From: Pseudodonghicola flavimaris
GTDB lineage: Bacteria; Pseudomonadota; Alphaproteobacteria; Rhodobacterales; Rhodobacteraceae
Direction of reading: 5' to 3'
Assembly (NCBI RefSeq): GCF_030164425.1
Contig: NZ_JASNJD010000010.1
Location: forward strand, 62,001-126,000
Length of the DNA stretch: 64,000 bases
Shown piece by piece: positions 40,101 through 48,865 of the stretch (the stretch's first letter is position 1; every line of letters begins with the position of its first letter). Both the position numbers and the translations under genes were made by a program. Under the pieces are notes generated by a model that worked only from the letters and a program-made list of their open reading frames with translations, searched no databases and had not been told where the DNA came from.

Positions 40101-41004
40101 CCACTCGATGCGGCAGTTCCGGATCGCTCAGCGCCTCGCGCATGAACTCCTGGAACTGCAGCGCCACATGCGAGGTCGGGTAGAGGTTCGAGGTCACCCC
40201 GTGCAGCGTCACCGACAGCGCCGGCTGGATCGCCCGCACCGACACATCCTGACGCGCCCGGCCCATCAGCGCGAAACTGTCGACCAGCGCCACCCCGGCG
40301 CCGGCGGCCACCATCTCCAGCGCCGTGGAGGTATGGCGCACCTCGCAGAAATAGCGCCGCTCGGTGCCATGGCGGGAATAGACCTCGTCGATCATCTGCC
40401 CCAGCGGCGTACCCGATCCGTAGGAGATATGCCGCACGTGGTTGAGGTCGAGCAGATTGATGCTGCGAGCGTGGGCCAGCTCATGGTCAGGCGGACAGGC
40501 GCAGACCATGTCGCCCGCCGCCATCGGCCGCACGCTCAGCGCCGAATGGCGCGGCGAGGTGATGGAAAACCCCAGATCGGCGCGGCCGCTGATCAGATGC
40601 TGGATGATCTCGTCGACGCTGCCCACCTCCAGCGACAGCTGCACCCGCGGCCGCGAGCGGGTGAATTCCGCGATCATGCGCGGCAGCAGCGCATAGCCGA
40701 TCGAGGGCGTGGCGATCACGTTCAGCTGGCCGACGGTGCCGCCGCGCAGCTGGTCGATGATGCGATCCACCCGCTTTTGCTGCGAGAACAGATGCTGCGC
40801 CTCCTGCGCGATATGCAGCGCCTCCGGCGTCGGAGTCAGCCGCCCCTTTTCACGCTTGAACAGCGGAAAGCCCACCAGATCCTCGATATGGCGGATCATA
40901 TTCGACACCGCCGGCTGGCTGACCGACAGTGCCTCCGCCGCGCCAGAGGTGGTGCCGAGATCAATCACGGCGCAAAGCACCTCAAGCTGTCGGACGCGGA
41001 TCAT
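40090..41004 (-). CDS. LysR family transcriptional regulator (hydantoin module)
   Basis: A 304-residue LysR-type regulator. The helix-turn-helix lies at residues about 3-62 ('RQLEVLCAVIDLGTTSGAAEALSVSQPAVSNMIRHIED', read in parts). The effector domain begins 'GQLNVIATPSIGYALLPRMI'. It sits between the divergent D-carbamoylase gene (41102) and, on its own strand, the eight-gene hydantoin operon. It is therefore the probable regulator of both arms. Confidence 0.92.
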   Translation of the reverse strand: MIRVRQLEVLCAVIDLGTTSGAAEALSVSQPAVSNMIRHIEDLVGFPLFKREKGRLTPTPEALHIAQEAQHLFSQQKRVDRIIDQLRGGTVGQLNVIATPSIGYALLPRMIAEFTRSRPRVQLSLEVGSVDEIIQHLISGRADLGFSITSPRHSALSVRPMAAGDMVCACPPDHELAHARSINLLDLNHVRHISYGSGTPLGQMIDEVYSRHGTERRYFCEVRHTSTALEMVAAGAGVALVDSFALMGRARQDVSVRAIQPALSVTLHGVTSNLYPTSHVALQFQEFMREALSDPELPHRVEIT

Positions 41005-41101
41005 GGGGAATAACTTTCTATTATTTGTCTTTCATGTATTTTTATTTCCAGATGATAGATGAGATGTCTAGCCTCCGGTCGAGATTTCGAAGGAGCAGGC
41101 A
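41005..41101. promoter_or_regulatory. Divergent promoter region, LysR / D-carbamoylase
   Basis: A 97-bp AT-rich gap between divergent starts. A good AAGGAG ribosome-binding site (41090-41095) precedes the carbamoylase ATG. No clean operator repeat was found by eye. Confidence 0.5.
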
Positions 41102-42037
41102 ATGAGCCGAAAAGAAGTATTCGCCGTGGCCCAGCTGGGGGCGGTTCACCTGAAGGACTCCAAACAGGCGACCGTCGCGCGACTGATCGAGATGCTGCGC
41201 GAGGCACACGGCCGTGGCGCCCGCTGGATCACCTTTCCCGAACTGGCGCTGACCACCTTCTTTCCCCGCTATGTCTATGACGATCCCGCAGACTACGATC
41301 CGTTCTATGAAGAGGGCCTGCCGTCGCCGGCGATGGCACCGCTGTTCGACGAGGCGCGCCGCCTCGGCATCGGCTTCTACCTCGGCTATGCGGAGAAGGT
41401 GACCGAAGCCGGCACCGTGCGCCGTTTCAACACCTCGGTGCTGGTGGCACCAAATGGCGATATCCTCGGCAAATACCGCAAGATCCACCTGCCCGGCACC
41501 AAGGATCCGATCGGCGACCCGGAATTCGAACACCTGGAAAAGCGTTATTTCGAGGTCGGCAATCTGGGCTTTCCGGTGTTCAAATCCGACGCTGGCCGCA
41601 TCGGCATGTGCATCTGCAACGACCGCCGCTGGCCGGAAACCTTCCGGGTGATGGCGCTGCGCGGGGCGGAGATCTTCATGCTCGGCTACAACACCCCCAC
41701 CCGCAACATCCACCACAACGAACCGGTGCATCTGCGCGAACATCATCACCGGCTCAGCCTGGAATCGGCGGCCTATCAGAACGGCGCCTGGGTGATGTCG
41801 GCGGCGAAATGCGGCTCGGAGGACGGCTTCGCGATGATCGGCGGGTCCTCCATCGTCGCCCCCACCGGCGAGACAGTGACCCGCGCGGTCAGCGAGGAGG
41901 ACGAGGTGATCTCCTTCAACTGCGATCTCGATCTCGGCGCCTATATCCGCCGCTCGGTGTTCAATTTCGCCAAACACCGCCGGCCGGAGCATTACGGACC
42001 GATCACCGCCCAGGTCGGGGTGGAGATCGACGACTGA
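41102..42037 (+). CDS. N-carbamoyl-D-amino acid hydrolase (D-carbamoylase)
   Basis: A 311-residue nitrilase-superfamily amidase. The catalytic Glu-Lys-Cys triad falls at E47 ('TFPELALTTFFPR'), K127 ('KYRKIHLPG') and C172 ('GMCICNDRRWPE'). These are the same positions as in Agrobacterium D-carbamoylase. It hydrolyses N-carbamoyl-D-amino acids to D-amino acid, CO2 and ammonia, completing the route from hydantoins. It diverges from the LysR gene and stands apart from the hydantoinase/racemase operon, which is 5.9 kb away on the other strand. The D-amino acid product could feed one of the DadA-type dehydrogenases in this window. Confidence 0.92.
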   Translation: MSRKEVFAVAQLGAVHLKDSKQATVARLIEMLREAHGRGARWITFPELALTTFFPRYVYDDPADYDPFYEEGLPSPAMAPLFDEARRLGIGFYLGYAEKVTEAGTVRRFNTSVLVAPNGDILGKYRKIHLPGTKDPIGDPEFEHLEKRYFEVGNLGFPVFKSDAGRIGMCICNDRRWPETFRVMALRGAEIFMLGYNTPTRNIHHNEPVHLREHHHRLSLESAAYQNGAWVMSAAKCGSEDGFAMIGGSSIVAPTGETVTRAVSEEDEVISFNCDLDLGAYIRRSVFNFAKHRRPEHYGPITAQVGVEIDD

Positions 42038-42072
42038 CCGGCCCGGCGCCGTCCCCCGCCTGACCGGTCGGC

Positions 42073-42100
42073 CCGGGGGTCCGCCACTGCGGGCCCCCGG
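42073..42100 (+). terminator. Hairpin after the D-carbamoylase gene
   Basis: CCGGGGGTCCGC (42073-42084) pairs with GCGGGCCCCCGG (42089-42100) with a single internal mismatch and a 4-base loop. There is no T-run. Its position 36 bp after the stop fits transcript termination. Confidence 0.5.
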
Positions 42101-42220
42101 TCGCGTTTGCCCCTCTGCTCCGTCGGCCCGCCGATGCGCCTTCCCTAGTGCCTCCGAGTTGCCAGGGGCGGGCTTTGCGCTAGGATGCTGGCAGGGAGAG
42201 AGACAGGAGGGAGCGGCGGG

Positions 42221-43252
42221 ATGCTGGAGGAGGCACTCGTTCTCGATGCCGCGGGGCGGCCGATCCGCCACGACGGGCGGACACGATCGCAGGACTGGGA
42301 CGAAGTTCAGGAATTCTGCCGCAAGGTCTACATGCCCTATCGGGTGCGGCCGCTGGATCGCCGGGCCCGTCCCGATGCGACGATGATCTCCGCCACCGCC
42401 GGCCGGGTGACGATGACCCGTTTCGCCTATGGCACCGGCATTCACCTGAACGAGTTCGACCCCGAGGCCGGCAATATCCTGGTGCTGAACACCCTGCGGG
42501 GCGGGCTGAGCCATCAGTCGGATGGGACACCGGCCACCACCGGCCCCGGCGAAAGCTATGTCGTCGACTGCTCGCGCACCGATTACTGGCTCGAAGGCGA
42601 CGACGCCCATATGCAGTTCAACCTGACCATCCCCCACCGCGCGATGGAGGAGATCGCCGAACGCTGGTTCGGCTTCGTGCCCGATGACGCGCTCTGGACC
42701 CGGCGGGTGAAATTCGCCGGCCCCGGATCGCGCTGGCTGAGCCTGCTGGACTATGCCGCACGGGCGGCGCGCGCAGGCGCCCCCGGCACCCCGGAAGGCG
42801 CGCTCAACCGTCATCTCGAGGAGATGATCTGCCTGGAGCTTCTGCAGCACTGGGCCGATGCCACCGGGTTGCGGCTGGACCGGGGCGCCCGCGCCGCCGC
42901 CCCCCGCCATGTCCGTCAGGCCGAGGAGATCATGACCGCCGAGGCGCGCGAGGCCCCCGCCATCGGCGATATCGCCCGCCGCGTCGGCGTCTCCGCCCGT
43001 ACCCTGTCGGAGGGCTTCCGGCGGTTCCGCGGCCTGTCTCCGCGCGCGTTTCTCGCCGCGCGCCGGCTGGAAGGGCTGCGCGCCGATCTGCTCACCGCAG
43101 CGCCGGAGCGGAGCGTGACCGAGATCGCGTTGAGCTGGGGCTACAGCAACCTCGGCGCCCTGGCCGGCCTCTATCGCAACCGCTTCGGCGAGCGCCCGTC
43201 AGAGACCCGCGCCCGCAGCCGGCACCGGCACTGCGCCCCCAAAAGCGATTGA
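42221..43252 (+). CDS. AraC family transcriptional regulator
   Basis: A 343-residue AraC/XylS regulator. A long N-terminal sensor of the AraC-binding-like-2 type precedes a C-terminal double helix-turn-helix at about residues 235-335 ('IGDIARRVGVSARTLSEGFRRF' and 'VTEIALSWGYSNLGALAGLYRNRFG'). The ATG at 42221 is chosen because AGGAGG stands 10 bases before it. An in-frame ATG at 42185 would place that site inside the gene. It precedes the serine hydrolase gene, and a tandem 20-bp direct repeat, the classical AraC target form, lies in the gap. Confidence 0.92.
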   Translation: MLEEALVLDAAGRPIRHDGRTRSQDWDEVQEFCRKVYMPYRVRPLDRRARPDATMISATAGRVTMTRFAYGTGIHLNEFDPEAGNILVLNTLRGGLSHQSDGTPATTGPGESYVVDCSRTDYWLEGDDAHMQFNLTIPHRAMEEIAERWFGFVPDDALWTRRVKFAGPGSRWLSLLDYAARAARAGAPGTPEGALNRHLEEMICLELLQHWADATGLRLDRGARAAAPRHVRQAEEIMTAEAREAPAIGDIARRVGVSARTLSEGFRRFRGLSPRAFLAARRLEGLRADLLTAAPERSVTEIALSWGYSNLGALAGLYRNRFGERPSETRARSRHRHCAPKSD

Positions 43253-43300
43253 TCCCCGAAGCGATCGATCGGGCGCCAAGGCGACAAGGACTGCCCCGTT

Positions 43301-43340
43301 TTGCTGCCGGTTCCGGACAGTTGCTGCCGATCCCGGACAG
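43301..43340. promoter_or_regulatory. Tandem 20-bp direct repeat, putative AraC-type operator
   Basis: Two consecutive 20-mers (43301-43320 and 43321-43340), TTGCTGCCGGTTCCGGACAG and TTGCTGCCGATCCCGGACAG, are identical at 18 of 20 positions. They end 53 bases before the hydrolase ATG. A possible -10 (TAGGCT, near 43361) puts the second copy next to the -35 region, where AraC-type activators bind. The region before this (43253-43300) shows nothing else. Confidence 0.7.
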
Positions 43341-43393
43341 TCGGCCGCCATCCGCCGCGCTAGGCTGTCTTCCCAGAGGAATGGGAGGACCCG

Positions 43394-44587
43394 ATGACAA
43401 ACCTGAAATCCGCCTGCGATGCCGTTCTGGCCACCGCCACCACCGGCGCGGCCCGTGTGCCCGGCGTCGTCGCCATGGCCACCGATCGCGATGGTACCAT
43501 CTATTCCGGCGCTGCCGGAGACCGCCGCCTGGACGGCACGCCGATGACCGAAGACACCGTCTTCGCGATTTTTTCCACCACCAAGGCGATTGCCGCCACC
43601 ACCGCGCTGCAATGTGTCGAGGAGGGGCTTCTGGATCTGGACGCCCCGGCCCGCGACTATGCCCCCGCCATCGGCGAGCTGCAGGTGATCGAAGGCTTCG
43701 ACGACAACGGCGCGCCGCGGCTGCGGGCGCCGAAGACCGATGTCACCACCCGACAGCTGCTGCTGCATACCGGCGGCTTCGGCTATGATTTCTTCAACGA
43801 GACCTACAAGCGGCTCGCCGAAGAGCACGGCCAGCCCTCGGTGGTCAGCGGCAGCCGCGCCGCCCTGGAAACCCCGCTGCTGTTCGATCCGGGCAGCCGC
43901 TGGGAATACGGCACCAACCTCGACTGGGTCGGCCAGGTGGTCGAGGGCATCCGTGGCAAGCGGCTGGGCGCAGTGATGCGCGAACGGGTGTTCGATCCGC
44001 TCGGGATGGAGGAGATCGCCTTTACCCGCAGCCCGGAGATGAAGGCCCGCACCGCCACCATTCACGCCCGCACCGAGGACGGCGGGCTGAGCCCGCTGGA
44101 CGATTTCGCCCTGCCCGACGATCCCGAGGTCGATATGGGCGGCCACGGGCTCTATGCCACGGTGCCCGAATACATGAAGTTCATCCGCATGTGGCTGAAC
44201 GACGGCGCCGGTCCCGGCGGCCGGGTGCTGCGGCCGGAGACGGTGGACTGGGCGGTCAAGGGTGCCCTGGTGCCACCGCAGAAGGTGACCATGCTGCCGG
44301 GGGTGATCCCCAGCCTGTCCAATGACGCGGAATTCTTCCCCGGGCAGGCAAAGGACTGGTCCTACAGCTTCATGGTCAATGCCGAACCGGCGCCCACCGG
44401 GCGCCCCGCCGGATCGATCGGCTGGGCGGGACTGGCCAACAGCTACTACTGGATCGACCGGCAGACCGGCATCGGCGGCTATTGGGCGACGCAGATCCTG
44501 CCCTTTGCCGATCCGGTCTCCTTCCCAGCCTATCTGGACTTCGAAACCGCGGTCTATCAGGCGGTCCAGGCCTCCCGCGCCGCCTGA
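43394..44587 (+). CDS. Serine hydrolase, beta-lactamase/EstB family
   Basis: A 397-residue class C beta-lactamase-fold hydrolase. The nucleophile motif S-x-x-K is S61-T-T-K64, and the Tyr motif is Y172-G-T-N175, as in EstB-type esterases. No export signal is seen, so it acts in the cytoplasm. A GGGAGGA ribosome-binding site precedes the ATG. Family members cleave esters, lactones or amides. Its activation by the upstream AraC gene product is inferred from the direct repeat. Substrate unknown. Confidence 0.9.
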   Translation: MTNLKSACDAVLATATTGAARVPGVVAMATDRDGTIYSGAAGDRRLDGTPMTEDTVFAIFSTTKAIAATTALQCVEEGLLDLDAPARDYAPAIGELQVIEGFDDNGAPRLRAPKTDVTTRQLLLHTGGFGYDFFNETYKRLAEEHGQPSVVSGSRAALETPLLFDPGSRWEYGTNLDWVGQVVEGIRGKRLGAVMRERVFDPLGMEEIAFTRSPEMKARTATIHARTEDGGLSPLDDFALPDDPEVDMGGHGLYATVPEYMKFIRMWLNDGAGPGGRVLRPETVDWAVKGALVPPQKVTMLPGVIPSLSNDAEFFPGQAKDWSYSFMVNAEPAPTGRPAGSIGWAGLANSYYWIDRQTGIGGYWATQILPFADPVSFPAYLDFETAVYQAVQASRAA

Positions 44588-44590
44588 GCC

Positions 44591-44629
44591 CGGGCCGGGG
44601 CAAACTGTCTCCCCGCCCCGGCCCGTTTT
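44591..44629 (+). terminator. Intrinsic terminator after the serine hydrolase gene
   Basis: CGGGCCGGGG (44591-44600) and CCCCGGCCCG (44616-44625) pair perfectly over 10 bases and are followed by TTTT. Confidence 0.88.
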
Positions 44630-44643
44630 GTCCGGCCGCCGGT

Positions 44644-45297
44644 TCAGCCGAAGCGGAAGGCGCGGAGGTGATCGGGTTCGCTCACCCCGTCCAGATTGCG
44701 CGGATCGGGCACCGGCTCCCCGATCACCATCCGCACCGGCAGCTCTCCGGCCCAGATCGGCAGGGCGTAATCGGGCTCCTCATCCTTGGGGGGCCCACTG
44801 CGCACCTTGGCGGCGCCCTCGGCAATCTCCAGCCCCAACACCGTGGTCGCCTTCAGGTCCTGATCGTGATCGGGGCGCAGCATCTCATAGCGGCCGGGAA
44901 ACAGCCCGTTGACGAAGCGGCCGAGCTTTTCCAGCTTTTCCTGCGGGTCCTCGACCTTGAACGCCTTGCCGAACAGCATCACCGACCGGCTGTTGACCGA
45001 ATGGTGCATGCCCGAGCGCGCCAGCACGAAACCGTCGAGAATGGCCACGGTCACACAGACTTCCACCCCCTTCTGGTTGCGCAGCGCCCGGCTGGCCGAG
45101 GATCCGTGCCAGTAGACGTGATTGCCCTCGCGCCACTGCAGCGTCGGAGTGACATAGGGTTTGCCGTCGATCACATAGCCGACGCTGCACATCGGCTGGG
45201 CGTCGAGGATGGCATTGATGGCCGCGCGGTCGAAATCGCCGCGCTCGTGCGACCGGCGCAGGCGGGAACGGTCGGTGACGGGCAGGCTGTCGGTCAT
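44644..45297 (-). CDS. Pyridoxamine 5'-phosphate oxidase-like FMN-binding protein
   Basis: A 217-residue split-barrel protein of the PNPOx-like group (nitroimidazole-resistance/NimA-like branch). It shows 'AAINAILDAQPMCSVGYVIDGKPYVTPTL' near the N-terminus (read in parts), 'VYWHGSSASRALRN' and 'VEVCVTVAILDGFVLARSGMHHSVNSRSVMLFGKA' (read in parts). AAGGAG precedes the ATG. It diverges from a MocR-type regulator whose start overlaps a perfect inverted repeat. Such pairs often control B6-linked or nitro/flavin functions. The exact activity is not certain. Confidence 0.88.
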   Translation of the reverse strand: MTDSLPVTDRSRLRRSHERGDFDRAAINAILDAQPMCSVGYVIDGKPYVTPTLQWREGNHVYWHGSSASRALRNQKGVEVCVTVAILDGFVLARSGMHHSVNSRSVMLFGKAFKVEDPQEKLEKLGRFVNGLFPGRYEMLRPDHDQDLKATTVLGLEIAEGAAKVRSGPPKDEEPDYALPIWAGELPVRMVIGEPVPDPRNLDGVSEPDHLRAFRFG

Positions 45298-45360
45298 GAG
45301 GCGGGCTCCTTGCGGTTAGACCGTCGGTCAGATGGCTTGATCGGCCCGACGTAGCGCGCT

Positions 45361-45384
45361 ATTGGCCATGCCGATATGGCCAAT
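45361..45384. promoter_or_regulatory. Perfect inverted repeat overlapping the MocR start, putative operator
   Basis: ATTGGCCAT (45361-45369) and ATGGCCAAT (45376-45384) are separated by 6 bases. The right arm contains the MocR start codon. The repeat lies 64 bases before the PNPOx-like start. A protein bound here would block MocR initiation and could act on the divergent gene. Confidence 0.7.
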
Positions 45385-46836
45385 ATTCCCCAAAATGATC
45401 GGTCCAATTTCGGCGCCGCACTGTTCGGCCTGAGCCTGGAGCGCGGCAGCGCGCAGCCGATGCATGCGCAGCTGACCGAGGCGCTGCGGGCACTGCTGAC
45501 CCGGATGCAGGGGCTGGCCGGGCTGCGCCTGCCGGCCAGCCGCGCCCTGGCCGAGGAACTGTCGGTGTCGCGGATGACAGTCACCACTGCCTATGATCAG
45601 CTGATCGCCGAGGGTTATCTGACTACCCGACAGGGCAGCGGCACCTATGTCGCCGATCACCTGCCGCATCTGGCCCGCCCCGCCCCTGCCCCTGCGCGCC
45701 GGCGTCCGCCTCCGGCAGAGCCCGCACCGGGCGGCGACTGGCTGCCGTTCCAGCCCGGGCTGGCCGATCCGGCGCTGTTTCCCCACCGGCTCTGGGCGCG
45801 GCATCTGGACCGCGCCTGGCGGGCGCCGCAGGCGGCGCTGCTGGGACGGCCCGATCTGTTCGGCTGGCCGCCGCTGAGGGCCGCGATTTCCGCCCACCTC
45901 GCCGCCTGGCGCGGGCTGGACTGCGATCCGGCACAGGTGATCGTCACTGGCGGCGCCTGGGAGGCCTTCGACATCCTCGGCGGCGCGCTGCTGCCCCCGG
46001 GCGCGGCGCTGGCGGTCGAGGATCCCGGCTGGGCCACCCTGCGGCAGGCCATGACCCGCGCCGGCATCCGGCCGCAACCGCTGCGGATCGACGCCGACGG
46101 GCTCAACCCGGGCGCACTGCCCGCCGGTCTCGCCGGCGCGGTGATCACCCCGTCGCGGCATTTCCCCACCGGCCGGGCGATGCCGCTGGCCCGGCGTCTG
46201 GCCCTGCTCGACTGGGCCGAACGCCACGAGGCTCTGATCATCGAGGACGATTACGACAGCGAATTCCGCTATCAGGGCCAGCCGCTGCCCGCGCTCTCCG
46301 GGCTCGACGGTCTGCGCCGAACGCTCTACATGGGCAGCTTTTCGAAATTGCTGAGCCCGGCGCTGAGGATCGGTTATCTGGTGGTGCCGGCCCCGCTGAT
46401 CGCGGCGGCGCACGACCATCTGGCGGTGACCGGCGCCCGCGCCTCTCTGGTGCCGCAGCCGGCACTGGCCAGCTTCATGGAAAGCGGCGATTTCGCCACC
46501 CATCTGCGGCGGATGCGCCGGATCTACGCGCGGCGGCAGGCGCATCTGCTGCGCGCGCTGGCGCCGGTGCAGGATCTGCTGACGCTCGGCCCTGATGCCT
46601 CCGGCATGCACCTCTGCCTGCCGCTCGCCGGTGCCCTAGCTGATCGCTCCGACGATCGCGCCATTGCCGCCGCCGCCGCCCCCGCCGGGCTAAGCCCGCG
46701 GGCGCTGTCGTCGCACAGCGTGCTGCCCGATCCGCCGCAAGGGCTGTTGCTGGGCTATGCCGGCTTCGACGAGGCGACGCTGACCCAGGCCGCCGCCGAT
46801 TTCTCCCCGCTGCTGCGGCGGCTGGCGACGGGGTGA
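45376..46836 (+). CDS. MocR/PdxR-type GntR regulator with aminotransferase domain
   Basis: A 486-residue fusion of a GntR winged helix (residues about 25-95, 'LRLPASRALAEELSVSRMTVTTAYDQLIAEGYL' read in parts) and a class I aminotransferase-like domain. The PLP lysine is K324 in 'MGSFSKLLSPALRIGYL', and 'IIEDDYDSEFRYQG' is the family hallmark. It senses PLP or an amino compound. No ribosome-binding site is visible before the ATG at 45376, because the palindrome occupies that space. The message may be leaderless. It diverges from the PNPOx-like gene, its likely target. Confidence 0.92.
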   Translation: MANIPQNDRSNFGAALFGLSLERGSAQPMHAQLTEALRALLTRMQGLAGLRLPASRALAEELSVSRMTVTTAYDQLIAEGYLTTRQGSGTYVADHLPHLARPAPAPARRRPPPAEPAPGGDWLPFQPGLADPALFPHRLWARHLDRAWRAPQAALLGRPDLFGWPPLRAAISAHLAAWRGLDCDPAQVIVTGGAWEAFDILGGALLPPGAALAVEDPGWATLRQAMTRAGIRPQPLRIDADGLNPGALPAGLAGAVITPSRHFPTGRAMPLARRLALLDWAERHEALIIEDDYDSEFRYQGQPLPALSGLDGLRRTLYMGSFSKLLSPALRIGYLVVPAPLIAAAHDHLAVTGARASLVPQPALASFMESGDFATHLRRMRRIYARRQAHLLRALAPVQDLLTLGPDASGMHLCLPLAGALADRSDDRAIAAAAAPAGLSPRALSSHSVLPDPPQGLLLGYAGFDEATLTQAAADFSPLLRRLATG

Positions 46837-46854
46837 TCCGCCGCCCCGCCGGTG

Positions 46855-48786
46855 TCAGAGCCCGCGCGCCCCGCCCAGCACCGGCCGCCGTCGGACGACC
46901 AGGATCGCAGCCAACGTCAGCAGGAACAGCGCCACGCCAATGATCTCGGCCTGCCGGTCGGGGATCACCACCAGCAGCCCGGCCAGCCCCAGCAGCCCCC
47001 GCCCCGGCAGCGACAGCCGCCCGACACGGTAAAGATAGCCTTCGAGCGCACAGCTCAGAATCACCAACCCGGCGACGGCGGTGGCAACGGCGGCGATCAC
47101 CTCGCCCGCCGCGCCATCGAGGATCAGCGCCGGCTGATAGACGAAGAGGAACGGCAGCACGAAAAGCATCAGCCCCAGCCGCATCGACATGAAGCCGGTC
47201 TCCAGCCCGCGGGCGCCGGAGATCTGCGCCGCCGCGATCGAGGCCAGCGCCACCGGCGGAGTGATATAGGACAGCATCCCCCAGTAGAGCACGAAGAGAT
47301 GCGAGCCGATCGGTGACAGCCCCAGCTCCACCAGCGCCGGCGCCAGGATGGTCGCCAGGAAGATGTAGCAGGCACTGACCGTCATCCCCATGCCCAGCAC
47401 GAAACTGGTGATTGCACCCAGAACCAGCAGCAGGAACACGTTGCTGCCGCCATAAAGGATCAGCTCGCGCGAGAAGGCGCCGCCGACGCCGGTGATCGAC
47501 AGCGCGCCGATCACCAGCCCAATGCCGCAGAGCGTGGCGATCAGATAGGCGATATTGCCGGTCACATCCTCGATGAAGGCAAGCACCCCGGACCAGCGCG
47601 GCAACCGGCGATGACGCAGCAGGGCCAGGACCATCATCAGGGCGGTAGCGTAATAGGCCGCCCGCCCGGGGCTGACCCAGAACAGCAGCGCCACCAGCGC
47701 GATCAGCGACAGCAGGTGATGCCAGCCTTCACGCAGCGTCGCGATCAGACGCGGCTGATCGGCGCCGGTCTGCGGTGCCAGCCCGTTGCGCGCGGCGAAC
47801 AGATCCACCTGCAGAAACAGTGCCAGATAATAGAGCACCGAGGGCACCAGCGCCGCCACCATGATGTTGGTGTAGGAGGTATCGAGGAAGGAGGCCATGA
47901 TGAAGGCCACCGCCCCCATCACCGGTGGCATCAGCGTACCGCCGGTCGAAGCGCAGGCCTCCACCGCAGCGGCGTATTTCGGCGGATAGCCGGTCTTTTG
48001 CATCGCCGGAATGGTCAGTCGCCCGGTGGTCAGCACATTGGAGATCACGCTGCCCGAGAGCGAGCCGAACAGGCCGCTCGACAGGATCGCCACCTTGGCC
48101 GGGCCACCCCGGCTGCGCCCCATCAGCGACATGGCGAAATCCATGAAGAACTGGCCGCCGCCCATCGCGGTGAGCGCCGAACCGAAGATGATGAAGCCCA
48201 CCAGCGTATCGGCCACCACCCTGAGCGGGATGCCGATGATCCCCTCCGCGCCCATCACATGCGCCGAGACGGTTTCGGCAAAGCTGAAGCCCGGCCCCCA
48301 GAGAAAGCCCGGCATCGTCTCGGCGAACAGCGGATAGGCGGCGAAGACCGCGCAGATCACCAGCAGGATGGTACCGCCGACACGGCGCACCGCCTCCAGC
48401 GACAGGGCCACCAGCACAGTCGCCACCGCCACCGCCAACGGCGGCGCGACGATGTCCCAGCCCTCCATCAGGATCCGTTCGCCATTGGCCGACATATAGA
48501 GCCCCGAGGCCAGCGCCAGCGCGGCGGTCAGCCCGTCGTACCAGCGCGGCGGCGCGATCCGGCCGCCCAGCGGGAACTTGAGAAAGGCGACGGCCAGGAA
48601 CAGGCCGATGATCAGGTAATAGTAGCGGTTGGCCAGCAGCGGAAACAGCGGCGGCAGCGCCAGGTTGAAGGTCTGGGCAACGATGGCGGCAAGCCCCAGC
48701 GCCCCCAGCAGGCAGATGCCGGCCCGGGCCAGCCTGACCGGGAGACAGGGGGCGCTCTGCGGCGTCTCGTTCGGAGTGGTCGACAT
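46855..48786 (-). CDS. TRAP transporter fused permease (TAXI-type, DctQM fusion)
   Basis: A 643-residue membrane protein that fuses small and large TRAP permease parts, as usual for TAXI systems. Roughly 17-19 hydrophobic segments are seen. Signatures are 'GLFGSLSGSVISNVLTTGRLTIPAMQKTGYPPKYAAAVEACASTGGTLMPPVMGAVAF' (in parts) and 'SYITPPVALASIAAAQISGARGLETG'. It imports the acid bound by the TAXI protein encoded just upstream. It is the last gene of the operon acyl-CoA dehydrogenase, CoA-transferase, TAXI protein, permease. Confidence 0.93.
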   Translation of the reverse strand: MSTTPNETPQSAPCLPVRLARAGICLLGALGLAAIVAQTFNLALPPLFPLLANRYYYLIIGLFLAVAFLKFPLGGRIAPPRWYDGLTAALALASGLYMSANGERILMEGWDIVAPPLAVAVATVLVALSLEAVRRVGGTILLVICAVFAAYPLFAETMPGFLWGPGFSFAETVSAHVMGAEGIIGIPLRVVADTLVGFIIFGSALTAMGGGQFFMDFAMSLMGRSRGGPAKVAILSSGLFGSLSGSVISNVLTTGRLTIPAMQKTGYPPKYAAAVEACASTGGTLMPPVMGAVAFIMASFLDTSYTNIMVAALVPSVLYYLALFLQVDLFAARNGLAPQTGADQPRLIATLREGWHHLLSLIALVALLFWVSPGRAAYYATALMMVLALLRHRRLPRWSGVLAFIEDVTGNIAYLIATLCGIGLVIGALSITGVGGAFSRELILYGGSNVFLLLVLGAITSFVLGMGMTVSACYIFLATILAPALVELGLSPIGSHLFVLYWGMLSYITPPVALASIAAAQISGARGLETGFMSMRLGLMLFVLPFLFVYQPALILDGAAGEVIAAVATAVAGLVILSCALEGYLYRVGRLSLPGRGLLGLAGLLVVIPDRQAEIIGVALFLLTLAAILVVRRRPVLGGARGL

Positions 48787-48816
48787 GTCATGATCCCCGA
48801 GAAAGGTTTCAGTGGT

Positions 48817-48847
48817 CGCGGCCCCCGGGGCGGTCCCGGAGGCCGCG
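48817..48847 (-). terminator. Hairpin between the TAXI protein and fused permease genes
   Basis: CGCGGCC (48817-48823) and GGCCGCG (48841-48847) pair over 7 bases around a GC-rich loop. It is probably an attenuator or mRNA stabiliser after the binding-protein gene. Confidence 0.4.
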
Positions 48848-48865
48848 AACGCGGTCAGGGTCGGA

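Noticed and set aside
42185-42220. Upstream ATG for the AraC gene
   Set aside because: The AGGAGG site at 42205-42210 fits the ATG at 42221. The extra 12 residues are not family-like.
43301-43340. CRISPR-like or satellite repeat
   Set aside because: There are only two 20-bp units without spacers, and the position before a gene controlled by AraC fits an operator better.
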